The notes beneath the pieces were generated by a model. It saw only the letters and a program-made list of their open reading frames with translations, searched no databases and was not told the origin of the DNA. The translations under genes and the position numbers were made by a program. This document shows positions 1-8,076 of a stretch of 64,000 nucleotides of DNA, in pieces. How positions within the stretch are numbered: position 1 is the stretch's first letter; every line of letters begins with the position of its first letter. The stretch comes from an uncultured Lachnospiraceae bacterium (lineage in GTDB: Bacteria; Bacillota; Clostridia; Lachnospirales; Lachnospiraceae), in the NCBI GenBank assembly GCA_910588875.1, contig CAJURT010000001.1:110505-174504 (forward strand). Reading direction: 5' to 3'.

Positions 1-549
1 ATAGAGAAGGTCAAGACGGATTTCATAGTCGGACAGGGATAAAGACTTATCTGCCGAGAGGCCCTGAACCAGGCTGTAATAAGAGGAACCTTCCAGCCCG
101 GCAATAAACTCCTCTGCATTCCCGGCCTGCGCCAGCTTTACCAGGTCAATGGAGGAATGCTGGTCGAAAAAGGCCTGGAAATCCGACAGGTCCATAGGCT
201 GGTGCATCCCGCCGAGGACATTGTGCAGCACCTGTTTGATAATGGTGATTTCATAATGCATGAAATAGAGATCCAAAAAACGGCGCTGGGAAAGGCTGGA
301 AAAACGGTATAGGCGGGCAAAATCCTGATATTCCGAGTAGGCAAGCAGATGTTCGATATGGCCGCGGTGAAGCTGGGTATCATCCAGCCCTGAAAAGACT
401 GCCGTGTAAGCGGGCTGCTGCTTCAGGTAATCAGCGGCGCTTCGCACGTCTTCTAAGGCTGCCATCTCCCGAAACTGCCGGGGGGTGAACAAACGGCTTT
501 CCATGGCACGGATTTTAGTGGCGATGCCGCTGTATGTCAACAATCCCAT
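1..549 (-). CDS. ntpC: V-type ATP synthase subunit C (AC39/d-type), 3' part cut by the window edge
   Basis: The reverse-strand frame opens with MGLLTYSGIATKIRAMESR at 549 and stays open for 183 codons to base 1, so the C-terminus lies outside the window. The helical sequence, with LLAYSEYQDFARLYRF and MHYEITIIKQVL, is typical of the AC39 subunit, which links the membrane rotor to the catalytic head of archaeal/V-type ATPases. The start lies 4 bases after the stop of the upstream coiled-coil subunit and a GAGGAGTGAG ribosome site sits inside that gene's end, so the two are translationally close. The rest of the operon should continue to the left. Family assignment is by pattern recognition. 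Confidence 0.8.
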   Translation of the reverse strand, partial: MGLLTYSGIATKIRAMESRLFTPRQFREMAALEDVRSAADYLKQQPAYTAVFSGLDDTQLHRGHIEHLLAYSEYQDFARLYRFSSLSQRRFLDLYFMHYEITIIKQVLHNVLGGMHQPMDLSDFQAFFDQHSSIDLVKLAQAGNAEEFIAGLEGSSYYSLVQGLSADKSLSLSDYEIRLDLLY

Positions 550-553
550 AATC

Positions 554-865
554 TCACTCCTCTGTCAGTGCCCGGAACAGCTGGTCAACATATTGGCTGT
601 GGAATTGTTCATAATCTTGTTCCATTTTCTGCAATAAACGGTCGGATTCCAGGCGCTGCTCTTCCAGCTTTTGGTCCATTTCAGCTTCCATGCGTTTTCG
701 GAATTCTTCGATGCCTTGGTTGGTATGCTCCTCCAGATCCTGGTCAAATTCCCTGGTTTGCACCTCCATGTCCTGAGCGAAAGCCTTTTTTGAGGCATTT
801 GCACTTTCCATGATGGCGGAGGCGGCATCTTCGATCTCGGAAATCTTTTTGATCACCGTATTCAT
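554..865 (-). CDS. V-type ATPase peripheral-stalk subunit G/H-like coiled coil
   Basis: This 103-residue protein is almost entirely charged coiled coil (many E, Q, K, R and heptad-spaced A/L/M) with no membrane segment. That is the character of the NtpF/AhaH stator subunit that pairs with subunit E in the peripheral stalk of V/A-type ATPases. Its position directly upstream of the subunit C gene supports this. The start has a good AAGGAGG site 7 bases upstream. It is probably the first gene of the ATPase operon in this window, preceded by a 20-bp perfect hairpin at 906-959. A different short coiled-coil protein cannot be excluded from sequence alone. Confidence 0.7.
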   Translation of the reverse strand: MNTVIKKISEIEDAASAIMESANASKKAFAQDMEVQTREFDQDLEEHTNQGIEEFRKRMEAEMDQKLEEQRLESDRLLQKMEQDYEQFHSQYVDQLFRALTEE

Positions 866-905
866 AGTGAACCTCCTTATGTGGTGTATTTATATAGTAG
901 AAGAA

Positions 906-959
906 CCATGCCCTCAGTGGACAAGAAGACGCACGCCCCCTTGTCCACTGAGGGCATGG
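906..959 (-). repeat. Perfect 20-bp inverted repeat in the leader of the V-ATPase operon
   Basis: Arms 906-925 and 940-959 are exactly complementary over 20 bases, with a 14-base loop. It lies about 40 bases upstream of the first ATPase gene. On the reverse strand it is followed only by TTCTTCTACT, so a weak intrinsic terminator/attenuator or an RNA-stabilising leader hairpin are both possible. It lacks the flanks of the large hairpin family described at 13239, 16659 and 52449. Confidence 0.6.
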
Positions 960-1097
960 CTTGCATTAGCAAAATTGGTTCTTTAACATCATACTCTTTT
1001 TTGGAGAAAATTCCATAGTGAAAATCGTTAAAAAATGAAAAAAAACCAAAAAGTTTTGGTGATTGTGTGAAAAAGCCGGGAAAGCAGACAGGAAAGA

Positions 1098-1131
1098 AAG
1101 GGAACGCCCGCCAAAAGGCGCGGCGTCCCTT
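1098..1131 (-). terminator. Intrinsic terminator of the DUF4145/SH3 gene
   Basis: On the reverse strand a GC-rich hairpin (arms AAGGGACGCC and GGCGTTCCCTT, with an inner CGCC/GGCG pair) follows the stop codon closely and runs into TTTCTTT. Confidence 0.7.
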
Positions 1132-1139
1132 AAGGATGG

Positions 1140-2006
1140 TCACTGGGTTGTCAGGTATTGGCTGGCCACATAGGCTTCCTGCCCGTCATAAAGAATGACT
1201 GCCCACTCGTCGTTTTCACTGCGCACATACTCCACGGTGACGCCGGCATTCAGCTTCCCTAAGCGGTCGCCATCCGTGCTGGGAGCAGAACGGACATTCA
1301 GGACATCCGTGGTCCGGTAAACAGGCCGGGAAACCTCTGAACTGGGTTCCGTTACCGGTTCGGTAGGCGGCTCGGTGGGGCTGACCGTGGTCCCCACAGT
1401 TGCTTCTGTGGAAACAGAGGCACTGGAGGATTCGCTTTCCTCTGTCTTTGGTTTAATCATCCTGACCACGAAAACCACAAGAGCGATACAGATGACGGGG
1501 ATCAGAAGCTTCATTAAATCATAAGGCGAGAAACGGCGGCGCCTTCTCTTCTGGTAACGCCTGCGTCCATTGCGCGAGGAGCGGGAAACCGGCTGGCGGG
1601 AGGAAGAGGGGCGCGGGGAGTTCCGTGAGGAACCCCGTCTCCTGTTTAAGTAGTCATTTGAAAAAGTGGCAATCTCCTGGGAGAGAAGGTGGAAGGCTAA
1701 GTTGGCATTGGATGCCGAGTTATCTCCCTCATGGGCGGCCTTATTCCCCATCATGCGGATCTTGTGGTAGCGGTCGCAGCTGGTTTTGGTGATCTGGCGG
1801 TTCTGATAAAGGGCGTCGATCATATCTTTTAAGTCATTATCATCCATGGAGCCTGTCTGGCCAATCAAGGTCCGCACCATAAATTCCACCGTCTGGCGGG
1901 CTTTGACCATGGCGGAATTGTAATCTTTTTGACGGATCAGGCGCTCCGTGTTCCTTACGCCTGACTGGATCCGTTCCCAACTGTTATTTGTATTGCTGCC
2001 TGCCAT
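1140..2006 (-). CDS. DUF4145-like protein with one membrane segment and a C-terminal SH3 domain
   Basis: The start is taken at MAGSNTNN (2006), which has GAGGAGG about 8 bases upstream; the longer frame to 2048 adds residues ahead of that site. Residues ~10-135 are a helical DUF4145-type domain (RQTVEFMVRTL, GNKAAHEG). A very basic Arg/Ser linker follows, then a hydrophobic helix (~165-185, LLIPVICIALVVFVVRMI), a Thr/Pro/Glu-rich stalk, and a C-terminal bacterial SH3 domain with the usual VLNVRSAPS motif. This implies a cytoplasmic sensor-like domain tethered to an outside cell-wall-binding module. No specific role is known to me. Confidence 0.75.
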   Translation of the reverse strand: MAGSNTNNSWERIQSGVRNTERLIRQKDYNSAMVKARQTVEFMVRTLIGQTGSMDDNDLKDMIDALYQNRQITKTSCDRYHKIRMMGNKAAHEGDNSASNANLAFHLLSQEIATFSNDYLNRRRGSSRNSPRPSSSRQPVSRSSRNGRRRYQKRRRRRFSPYDLMKLLIPVICIALVVFVVRMIKPKTEESESSSASVSTEATVGTTVSPTEPPTEPVTEPSSEVSRPVYRTTDVLNVRSAPSTDGDRLGKLNAGVTVEYVRSENDEWAVILYDGQEAYVASQYLTTQ

Positions 2007-2206
2007 CGTTGTCCTCCTCTGTGTTTTGATAAAACCCATACAAACCAATGATAGGGGTTTGGCGGGGGTATTGTCGAAATGTGTAAAAAATCAGGAATTC
2101 TTAAAATAATTATACAACATATCCTGAAATTATGCACGGGAAAAATAAAGTTATTTTAAGATATTTGAGAGAGGCGGCTTACCGGTTGAAATACCCCATA
2201 GCAGTC

Positions 2207-2235
2207 TTGCAAAGCAGCCCAAGGTCTGATAGAAT
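2207..2235 (+). promoter_or_regulatory. Sigma-A promoter for trmB
   Basis: TTGCAA (2207-2212) and TAGAAT (2230-2235) are separated by exactly 17 bases and lie about 45 bases upstream of the trmB start, with AGGAGG between. Confidence 0.7.
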
Positions 2236-2278
2236 AGAAAAGCAGGAACTACATTGGGAAGGACAGGAGGTCAAAGAG

Positions 2279-2914
2279 ATGAGGCTGCGCCATATTCCGG
2301 GCTCGGAGGATGCTGTGTTTGCCAGCCCTTATGTGCTCGCGTCGCCAGAACAGCACCGCGGAAGGTTTGGGGCGGTTTTTGGCAATGAGAACCCCATTGA
2401 GATCGAGATTGGCATGGGGAAAGGGAAATTTATCATGGAGCAGGCCAGGCGCCATCCGGAGGTGAATTTTCTGGGGATCGAACGCTATCCAAGTGTCCTG
2501 CTGCGGGCTATTAAAAAACAAGAGCAGTCCCGGCTGCCGAATTTGTATTTTATGTGTGTGGATGCGAAGCTGCTGCCGGAGATTTTTGCGCAGGGGGAGA
2601 TATCACGGATCTATCTGAATTTTTCGGATCCCTGGCCGAAGGACCGGCATGCAAAGCGCCGCCTTACTTCCCCGGGCTTTATGGAGGCTTATGGCAGCGT
2701 CCTGAAAAAGGAAGGCACGGTGGAGTTTAAGACCGATAACCAGGGGCTTTTTGCGTATTCCCTGGCATCGATCCCGGAGGCCGGATGGCGGATTCAGTGG
2801 TACACGAAGGATCTGCACCACACGGATGCAGCAGGGGATAACGTGATGACAGAATATGAGGAAAAATTTTCCTCTATGGGGAATCCGATCTGCAAATTGA
2901 TAGCAGGCCGGTAA
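2279..2914 (+). CDS. trmB: tRNA (guanine-N7)-methyltransferase
   Basis: TrmB uses S-adenosylmethionine to make m7G46 in the tRNA variable loop. The protein has the SAM-binding EIEIGMGKGKF motif and the family signature DPWPKDRHAKRRL, with a C-terminal TEYEEKF segment. I take the start at ATG 2279 (MRLRHIPGSED), with AGGAGG 7 bases upstream and a promoter ending at 2235; a longer frame from 2132 would begin upstream of that promoter. The resulting 211 residues fit the family length. It is followed by a very small gene and thioredoxin. Confidence 0.93.
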   Translation: MRLRHIPGSEDAVFASPYVLASPEQHRGRFGAVFGNENPIEIEIGMGKGKFIMEQARRHPEVNFLGIERYPSVLLRAIKKQEQSRLPNLYFMCVDAKLLPEIFAQGEISRIYLNFSDPWPKDRHAKRRLTSPGFMEAYGSVLKKEGTVEFKTDNQGLFAYSLASIPEAGWRIQWYTKDLHHTDAAGDNVMTEYEEKFSSMGNPICKLIAGR

Positions 2915-2946
2915 TCTGCATATACTGGTAGGGAAAAGACTTTGCG

Positions 2947-3093
2947 GTGATTGATGTGGATCTGAAAACAAAGCTGGTGAACAGTTTGCGCAGCGCTACC
3001 AGTGATAAGGAAGGCATGAACCGTCAGCTATTAAAACTGCATAAGAGTTTTAAAGAAGTGGAGAAGGTGTTGAACCGGGGGAAAGGAAAATAA
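2947..3093 (+). CDS. Small unassigned protein (48 aa, GTG start)
   Basis: An uninterrupted frame begins at GTG 2947 (VIDVDLKTKLVNSLRSA) and ends at TAA 3091-3093, filling most of the gap between trmB and trxA. A GGGAAAAG stretch lies about 10 bases upstream as a weak ribosome site. The product is short, basic and helical (LLKLHKSFKEVEKVLNR), with no motif I recognise. Its amphipathic helix pattern makes it more protein-like than random intergenic DNA, but it could be a decayed remnant. Confidence 0.4.
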   Translation: MIDVDLKTKLVNSLRSATSDKEGMNRQLLKLHKSFKEVEKVLNRGKGK

Positions 3094-3123
3094 CAGGTAA
3101 ACGGATCAAAGGAGAGAAAGAAT

Positions 3124-3435
3124 ATGGAGAAAAAGTTCACAACGGAAAATTTTGAGGCTGAGGTTTTGAAGGCGGATAAGCCGGTTTTGGTCGATTTTTA
3201 TGCGGATTGGTGCGGCCCGTGCCGGATGATGGCGCCACTGGTGGAGGAGTTGGCCAGGGATATGGCAGGCGAGGCAGTAGTGGGCAAGCTGAATGTGGAT
3301 GACTGTGAGGAGATTGCCGTCAGATATGGTGTGATGAATATCCCGACCCTGATTGTGTTTAAAAATGGCAAGGAGGCTGGCAGGGTGCTTGGTGTGCAGT
3401 CCCGCGAAGTGCTGGAACGGATGATCCGGGAGTGA
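3124..3435 (+). CDS. trxA: Thioredoxin
   Basis: This 103-residue cytoplasmic redox protein has the classical active site WCGPC at residues ~28-32 and the cis-proline loop NIPT. The F/VDFYADWCGPC strand-turn and the C-terminal GVQSREVLERMI helix complete the fold. The start has AAAGGAGAG about 9 bases upstream. It would be kept reduced by a thioredoxin reductase not present in the window. A GC-rich double hairpin follows at 3444-3480. Confidence 0.95.
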   Translation: MEKKFTTENFEAEVLKADKPVLVDFYADWCGPCRMMAPLVEELARDMAGEAVVGKLNVDDCEEIAVRYGVMNIPTLIVFKNGKEAGRVLGVQSREVLERMIRE

Positions 3436-3443
3436 CGGAAGGC

Positions 3444-3480
3444 AGGGCAAGGGGCAGCGGGGGATGCCCCTGACTGCCCT
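3444..3480 (+). terminator. Possible weak terminator after trxA
   Basis: Nested stems AGGGCA/TGCCCT and GGGGCA/TGCCCC follow the stop codon. No T-run follows (AACGAAAAAA), so termination here is uncertain. Confidence 0.35.
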
Positions 3481-3515
3481 AACGAAAAAAATACAAAAAT
3501 TGTAAAAAATAGGGG

Positions 3516-3544
3516 TTGACATTTTTTTTGCAATGCGATAGAAT
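3516..3544 (+). promoter_or_regulatory. Strong sigma-A promoter for tRNA-Lys
   Basis: A perfect TTGACA (3516-3521), a 17-base T-rich spacer and TAGAAT (3539-3544) lie 40 bases before the tRNA. The leader contains an imperfect inverted repeat (3549-3558 with 3568-3577) that could be a pre-tRNA leader hairpin or an operator. Confidence 0.85.
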
Positions 3545-3584
3545 ATAGTTCGTGCCACAGAGAAAACGTGTCACGAACATAAAA

Positions 3585-3657
3585 GCGCCCTTAGCTCAGT
3601 TGGTAGAGCAGTAGACTCTTAATCTATTTGTCCAGGGTTCGAGTCCCTGAGGGCGCA
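3585..3657 (+). tRNA. tRNA-Lys (CUU anticodon)
   Basis: A 73-base cloverleaf: acceptor GCGCCCT pairs with AGGGCGC, the D arm contains AGCTCAGTTGGTAGAGC, the anticodon stem GTAGA/TCTAT closes the loop CTCTTAA (anticodon CTT), and the T arm contains GGTTCGAGTCC. No 3' CCA is encoded. It has its own promoter. Confidence 0.95.
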
Positions 3658-3744
3658 CTTAAAGTTCTGATTTTGCAGGCTGCGAACTGCGGGGTCGGGG
3701 CTTTATTTTTTTATATCATAGTAAAGTGTCAGAGGGGTGTATGT

Positions 3745-5523
3745 ATGCCTGATTTAATGGACATCCGTGATTTTATCCAGAAAATTGCCCAGGGGATTAC
3801 ACTTGCCATCGGCATTGACACGCAGGTGATCGATTTTAAGCTTCAGCGGGTGGCAGGCACTGTCTACAAACCGATACCCCAGAACGGCGGGGTGGTAAAA
3901 AGGGTGATTGAAACCGGGGAATATGCGATCAGTACGACGGTAGACCGGACAAGCCCGGCCTGCTTAAGCTGCAACCAGAGAAGCAATTGTAAGGAGATGG
4001 GATACCTTCATTGCCCGATTGTTTACGGCAACAGGATCATTGGGGTGATGGGGCTGATCTGCTATGAACCGGAGCACATAGAGAAGATTAAGGATGAACG
4101 CCGGGGCCTGCTGAATTTTATACAGAGCATGTGTGAACTGATCGGGCTGAAGCTGAAGGAAGAAGAGGTGCGGAAAAAAGAGCAGGAGATCTACCGGAAA
4201 TTAGACAGCCAGAACCAGGTGCTCAACCAGGTTTTAGAGCAGATTTCCGACGGATATGTGCTGTTGGATGCCGACAATATTATCCGCAATGTCAATAAAA
4301 AGGCCCTGAATATTTTTAAGACGGACAGCGGGGCTATTTTGGGGAAAAACATCCTGGAATTGATACCGGATCCCATATTCCACAAGATGATTGAGACGGA
4401 AAGCGTAAATGTCTATGAAAAGATCAAGATCGGGGAGGAGAGTTATGGGGCCTTGTTTTACAAGGTGGCCGAGCGCCGGGAAGACCTGGTAAAGATATTG
4501 AATTTTAAAACGATTATCAATATCGGGAGCCGTATTGCAGGGGAGGCCTTCCGGGAGAACCAGATTACCTTTGGAAATATCCTGGGCAACAGCCCGCGGA
4601 TGAGGCATTTGAAGGAGATTGCCCAAAAGGTGGCCAGGACGATGCCCAACATCCTTTTGACCGGGGAGACCGGCACAGGGAAGGAAATGTTTGCCAGGGC
4701 GATCCACAATGCCTCAGACCGCCGCGGAAACCCGTTTATCACGATTAACTGTGCGGCCATCCCCATGGAACTTTTGGAATCAGAACTTTTTGGGTACGAA
4801 GAGGGGGCATTTACAGGGGCGAAAAAGGGAGGGAAGATCGGAAAATTCGAACTGGCAGATACAGGGACGCTCTTTCTTGATGAGATCGGGGAGATGCCTT
4901 TTCACCTTCAGGCAAAGCTTTTGCGGGTACTGCAGGAACGCCGCCTGGAACGGGTGGGCGGGAATAAGCAGATCCGCCTGAATATCCGGATCATTTCAGC
5001 CACAAACCGGGATCTGGAGAGGATGGTGGAGGAGGGGAAATTCCGGGAAGACTTATATTACCGGCTGAATATCTTTGAGATCCATCTGCCGCCCCTGCGC
5101 GAACGGCCCGAGGACATTCCCTTGCTGGTGCACTATTTTATAGAAAAATACCGTTCTTTTTTTGAGGTGGACGTGTCGGGGATTGACCCGGAGGCCATGG
5201 AGCATCTGTGCCGTTACCAGTGGAAGGGCAATATACGGGAACTGGAGAATGTGGTACAGTATATGATCTCCATGAGTTCGGACAGTATGTCGGGGATTAT
5301 CGGGAAAGGGGCTTTGCCGGCCCAGGTTATGGAGGGCAGGAATTTTGACTCCGCCGGGAAAGAGGAAGAGGATATTCCCATGGGCTTTAAGGAGAGAGAG
5401 GCGCTCCAGATGAAAAAGCTGCTGGCCCAGTACGGCAATACCACGGAGGGCAAACGGCAGGTTGCCCGGCAGATGGGGATCAGCCTGGCCACGTTGTACC
5501 GGCGCATCCGTAAAATGAAGTGA
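3745..5523 (+). CDS. Sigma-54-dependent transcriptional activator with Cys-rich sensor domain
   Basis: Enhancer-binding protein (592 aa) that remodels RNA polymerase-sigma-54 using ATP. The start is ATG 3745 (MPDLMDIRDF), since a longer frame would run through the tRNA. Residues ~1-150 form a GAF-like sensor with four cysteines at 73, 76, 82 and 90 (C-x2-C-x5-C-x7-C). A helical linker and a PAS domain (~160-265) follow, then the AAA+ core with Walker A GETGTGKE (~307), the sigma-54 contact motif GAFTGA (~354) and GTLFLDEIGEM, and a Fis-type helix-turn-helix at the end (ARQMGISLATLYRRI). A sigma-54 promoter lies just downstream, so it very likely activates the adjacent dehydrogenase-transporter-kinase operon. 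The inducer is unknown. Confidence 0.9.
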   Translation: MPDLMDIRDFIQKIAQGITLAIGIDTQVIDFKLQRVAGTVYKPIPQNGGVVKRVIETGEYAISTTVDRTSPACLSCNQRSNCKEMGYLHCPIVYGNRIIGVMGLICYEPEHIEKIKDERRGLLNFIQSMCELIGLKLKEEEVRKKEQEIYRKLDSQNQVLNQVLEQISDGYVLLDADNIIRNVNKKALNIFKTDSGAILGKNILELIPDPIFHKMIETESVNVYEKIKIGEESYGALFYKVAERREDLVKILNFKTIINIGSRIAGEAFRENQITFGNILGNSPRMRHLKEIAQKVARTMPNILLTGETGTGKEMFARAIHNASDRRGNPFITINCAAIPMELLESELFGYEEGAFTGAKKGGKIGKFELADTGTLFLDEIGEMPFHLQAKLLRVLQERRLERVGGNKQIRLNIRIISATNRDLERMVEEGKFREDLYYRLNIFEIHLPPLRERPEDIPLLVHYFIEKYRSFFEVDVSGIDPEAMEHLCRYQWKGNIRELENVVQYMISMSSDSMSGIIGKGALPAQVMEGRNFDSAGKEEEDIPMGFKEREALQMKKLLAQYGNTTEGKRQVARQMGISLATLYRRIRKMK

Positions 5524-5525
5524 GG

Positions 5526-5567
5526 AATTCGCATTATGAGAAAAATTATCATAATGCGAATTTTTTT
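5526..5567 (+). terminator. Intrinsic terminator of the sigma-54 activator gene
   Basis: Perfect 14-bp stem (5526-5539 with 5549-5562), 9-base loop and a run of T. A second short inverted repeat (5571-5578 with 5584-5591, CTCAATTT/AAATTGAG) follows. Either repeat could also serve as an upstream activator site for the -24/-12 promoter at 5633, which is an inference. Confidence 0.85.
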
Positions 5568-5632
5568 GCCCTCAATTTGAGAAAAATTGAGAAACCACCC
5601 TGAAAAAACCCAGGAAAAGCGTGATGTTTTTT

Positions 5633-5648
5633 TGGCATGAAATTTGCT
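5633..5648 (+). promoter_or_regulatory. Sigma-54 (-24/-12) promoter
   Basis: TGGCATG-N4-TTGCT matches the sigma-54 consensus (TGGCACG-N4-TTGCW) with one change and exact GG-to-GC spacing. It lies 112 bases before the dehydrogenase start and about 110 bases after the activator gene, the expected arrangement for an enhancer-controlled operon. Confidence 0.85.
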
Positions 5649-5759
5649 CAATAATATATATGGAAGCTGAAAAGCTGCATGGATAAGTACATGACAGCAT
5701 TTCTCCCCCATGTTCTGGGGGAAAGCAAAGGTATGCCAGAAAAAAACAGGAGGGACAGG

Positions 5760-6770
5760 ATGAAGACAAGGATTGTAGTGACAAGGCAGCCAAATGAGGT
5801 GGTTGTGGAGGAGCATGATTTAAAGCCGGGGGATAATGAGGTATTGGTAAAGACGTATCTGGCCTCCATATGCGGGACAGATAAGAATTATTCGGAAGGG
5901 AAGATGCCCCGGGAGGTGCAGGTGGAACGGGTGGACGGGAACAACGAAGCCCATCATGCGTACCCCTTAAAGATGGGGCATGAAGCGGCCGGCGTCGTGG
6001 TGGAGGTAGGGAAAAATGTGACCGACTTCAAGGTGGGAGATAAGGTTATGTCCTTTGGCTGGTACGATACCATGGCAGATTATTTTGTGGCGCCGGTGGT
6101 GCATAACGGCTATGGGGTGGTGAAGGTGCCGGAGGGAATGAGTATGGAAGCGGCGTCTTTAGGGGAGCCTACTGCCTGTGCAATCTATGCCGGGATGCAG
6201 TCCGGCGTGGAACTGGGGGATGTGGTGGTTGTGGTAGGGGTAGGATTTGCAGGGCAGGTCATCGCCCAGGTCGTGAAGAAGATGGGGGCAGCCAAGGTGA
6301 TCTGCGTGGATGTAGTGGATGGCAAGCTGAACCTGGCCAAGAAGATGGGGGCGGATATTGTACTCAACCCGAACCGGGATGATGTGGTGGCGGAGGTGCT
6401 GAGGGAAACGGGCAACCAGGGGGCGGATGTGGTGATTGAGGTTGCCGGGAACGATACGGCAATCCAGCTGTGCAGCGATATTCTTAAGCATGGGGGAATC
6501 ATGGGGCTTTACAGCTGGGTGCTGGAACCGGCACAGCTTTATATCAACCGGTGGCATAATGACGGTTTTGATATCCGCACCCTGGCTTTGATGCATCGAA
6601 TCAAAATAGACCGCCCATGGTGGATTGAAAAGACGATGCAGAATGTGGCGAATGGGATGGTGCAGATTGACCCGCTGATTTCCCATGTATTTGACCTGGC
6701 TGACGCGGCAAAGGCCTTTGATGTGGCCTGCAATGACCCGGATGCCTGTAAGGTAATGTTGAAACCGTGA
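5760..6770 (+). CDS. Zinc-type medium-chain alcohol/polyol dehydrogenase
   Basis: An NAD(P)-dependent MDR dehydrogenase of 336 residues. The start ATG 5760 (MKTRIVV) has AGGAGG 8 bases upstream and lies downstream of the sigma-54 promoter; a longer frame from 5679 is less likely. Catalytic zinc ligands are suggested by ICGTDKN and GHEAAG, and the Rossmann motif is GVGFAGQVIAQ followed by the acidic end of strand two (CVDVVD). The four-cysteine structural-zinc lobe of classical ADHs is absent. As first gene of the operon it probably oxidises the imported alcohol or reduces a carbonyl before or after the DhaKL step. The substrate is not known. Confidence 0.85.
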   Translation: MKTRIVVTRQPNEVVVEEHDLKPGDNEVLVKTYLASICGTDKNYSEGKMPREVQVERVDGNNEAHHAYPLKMGHEAAGVVVEVGKNVTDFKVGDKVMSFGWYDTMADYFVAPVVHNGYGVVKVPEGMSMEAASLGEPTACAIYAGMQSGVELGDVVVVVGVGFAGQVIAQVVKKMGAAKVICVDVVDGKLNLAKKMGADIVLNPNRDDVVAEVLRETGNQGADVVIEVAGNDTAIQLCSDILKHGGIMGLYSWVLEPAQLYINRWHNDGFDIRTLALMHRIKIDRPWWIEKTMQNVANGMVQIDPLISHVFDLADAAKAFDVACNDPDACKVMLKP

Positions 6771-6797
6771 GAACAAAAGTAAAATAAAGGAGAGGTT

Positions 6798-8066
6798 ATG
6801 ATGAGAAAACAAATGGCAATGATTTTAACGGCAGCTTTGGTGACGGGTATGGCAGGCGGTTGTTCCGGGAAGGATTCCTCCAATACGCCCTCCGGAGCAG
6901 CCTCTTCCCAGGCACAGGAAGCGGCCGGGGAGACCGGCAAAGAAGCGGAGGGGGAACCGGCAGGAAAAGGCAGCTTTGACGGAACGGTTGTGCTTGGGGC
7001 AACCGCGCCCCTGACCGGGCCGAACCAGCTGACCGGGGAGTATTATGTGAACGGGATGAAACAGGCAGTGGATGAGATCAATGCGGCAGGAGGTATTTTG
7101 GGAAAGGAACTGGTGCTGGACGTCCAGGATGAAGGCACGGACCAGTCCATCGCCATCAATGCCACGATCAAACTGATTGAGAGTGGGGTACCGGCCATTA
7201 TTGGTTCGTACTTTTCGACCAATTGCATGGCAGTCCTGCCTGAGATTGAAAAAAACAAGGTCCCTTATTTTGCCAATGGCTCTAACCCGGACATCTCCGC
7301 ATCTGAGAACCCCTATGTGTGGCAGATCCGGGTGACGGATGACTTTACCGGCCCCATCATGGCGGATGTGGCTTTAAACGAACTGAATATGAAGAATCCG
7401 GCGGTGCTCTATACGACGGCATCCTCCACGACCATCCAGAAGGACAACTTTGTGAAAGCGATGGAGGAACGGGGGAGCGTGATTCCGGAAAACAATATTT
7501 ACGGGGCGCCGGAAAACGAATCGAATTTCGGCTCCATCATAAACCAGATCTTGGGGAGCGATGTGGACGGCCTGGTAGTTATGGGAGTCAGTGAGGCGTG
7601 GGATGTGGCCCTGGCGCAGCAGCTCCAGTCCGCAGGCTGTGATATCCCCCTGATGGGATCCTCCAGCTTTGCAAGCGCCCCTTTTATCGAGGTGGCAAAG
7701 GACGCGGCCAACGGATGGTTTACGGTGGCAGACTGGTCTCCCAACATCCTGGGCCAGGATCTGGATGTGCCGGAACGTGCGGCAGAGTTTGAAACGAATT
7801 ATGAGAGCCTGTATGGCGCCAAAAGTGCGATGCAGTCGGCCTGGGGCTATGATTGTGTGTACTTGTTCAAGGAGGCCTGCGAGCGGGCGGATACAACGGA
7901 GGACCGGGAAAAAATCAATGAGGCCATGAATGCCACGGACGTCCAGGGGGCGAATAACTATTATAAGATCTATGGGGACAGCTACCATGTCATGTCTACG
8001 TACATTATGCTGTGTGAGACAACGGACGGGGAGGCTGTGCCGGTAAGGACAGTGAGCTTCAGGTAA
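6798..8066 (+). CDS. Liv-type ABC transporter substrate-binding lipoprotein
   Basis: An extracellular type I periplasmic-binding-protein fold (422 aa). It has a basic N-terminus, a hydrophobic helix and a lipobox ending AGGC at residue ~22, so it should be lipid-anchored. A Ser/Ala/Glu-rich linker follows, then the Peripla_BP_6 pattern (GATAPLTGPNQLTGEYYVNG, AINATIKLIES, AWGYDCVYLF). It feeds the two permeases and two ATPases encoded next. Families with this fold bind branched amino acids, amides, urea or aromatic acids, so a Liv label should not be read as substrate. The start has AAAGGAGAGG upstream; a second ATG follows immediately. Confidence 0.9.
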   Translation: MMRKQMAMILTAALVTGMAGGCSGKDSSNTPSGAASSQAQEAAGETGKEAEGEPAGKGSFDGTVVLGATAPLTGPNQLTGEYYVNGMKQAVDEINAAGGILGKELVLDVQDEGTDQSIAINATIKLIESGVPAIIGSYFSTNCMAVLPEIEKNKVPYFANGSNPDISASENPYVWQIRVTDDFTGPIMADVALNELNMKNPAVLYTTASSTTIQKDNFVKAMEERGSVIPENNIYGAPENESNFGSIINQILGSDVDGLVVMGVSEAWDVALAQQLQSAGCDIPLMGSSSFASAPFIEVAKDAANGWFTVADWSPNILGQDLDVPERAAEFETNYESLYGAKSAMQSAWGYDCVYLFKEACERADTTEDREKINEAMNATDVQGANNYYKIYGDSYHVMSTYIMLCETTDGEAVPVRTVSFR

Positions 8067-8076
8067 CAGGCGGGCA

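Noticed and set aside
906..959. V-ATPase leader hairpin as a fourth member of the hairpin family
   Set aside because: It lacks the GGTACGCC and GGCTGG flanks and lies 5' of a gene instead of 3'.
3628..3744. N-terminal extension of the sigma-54 activator back through the tRNA-Lys gene
   Set aside because: The extension would be read out of a tRNA; ATG 3745 has a ribosome site and begins a normal domain.
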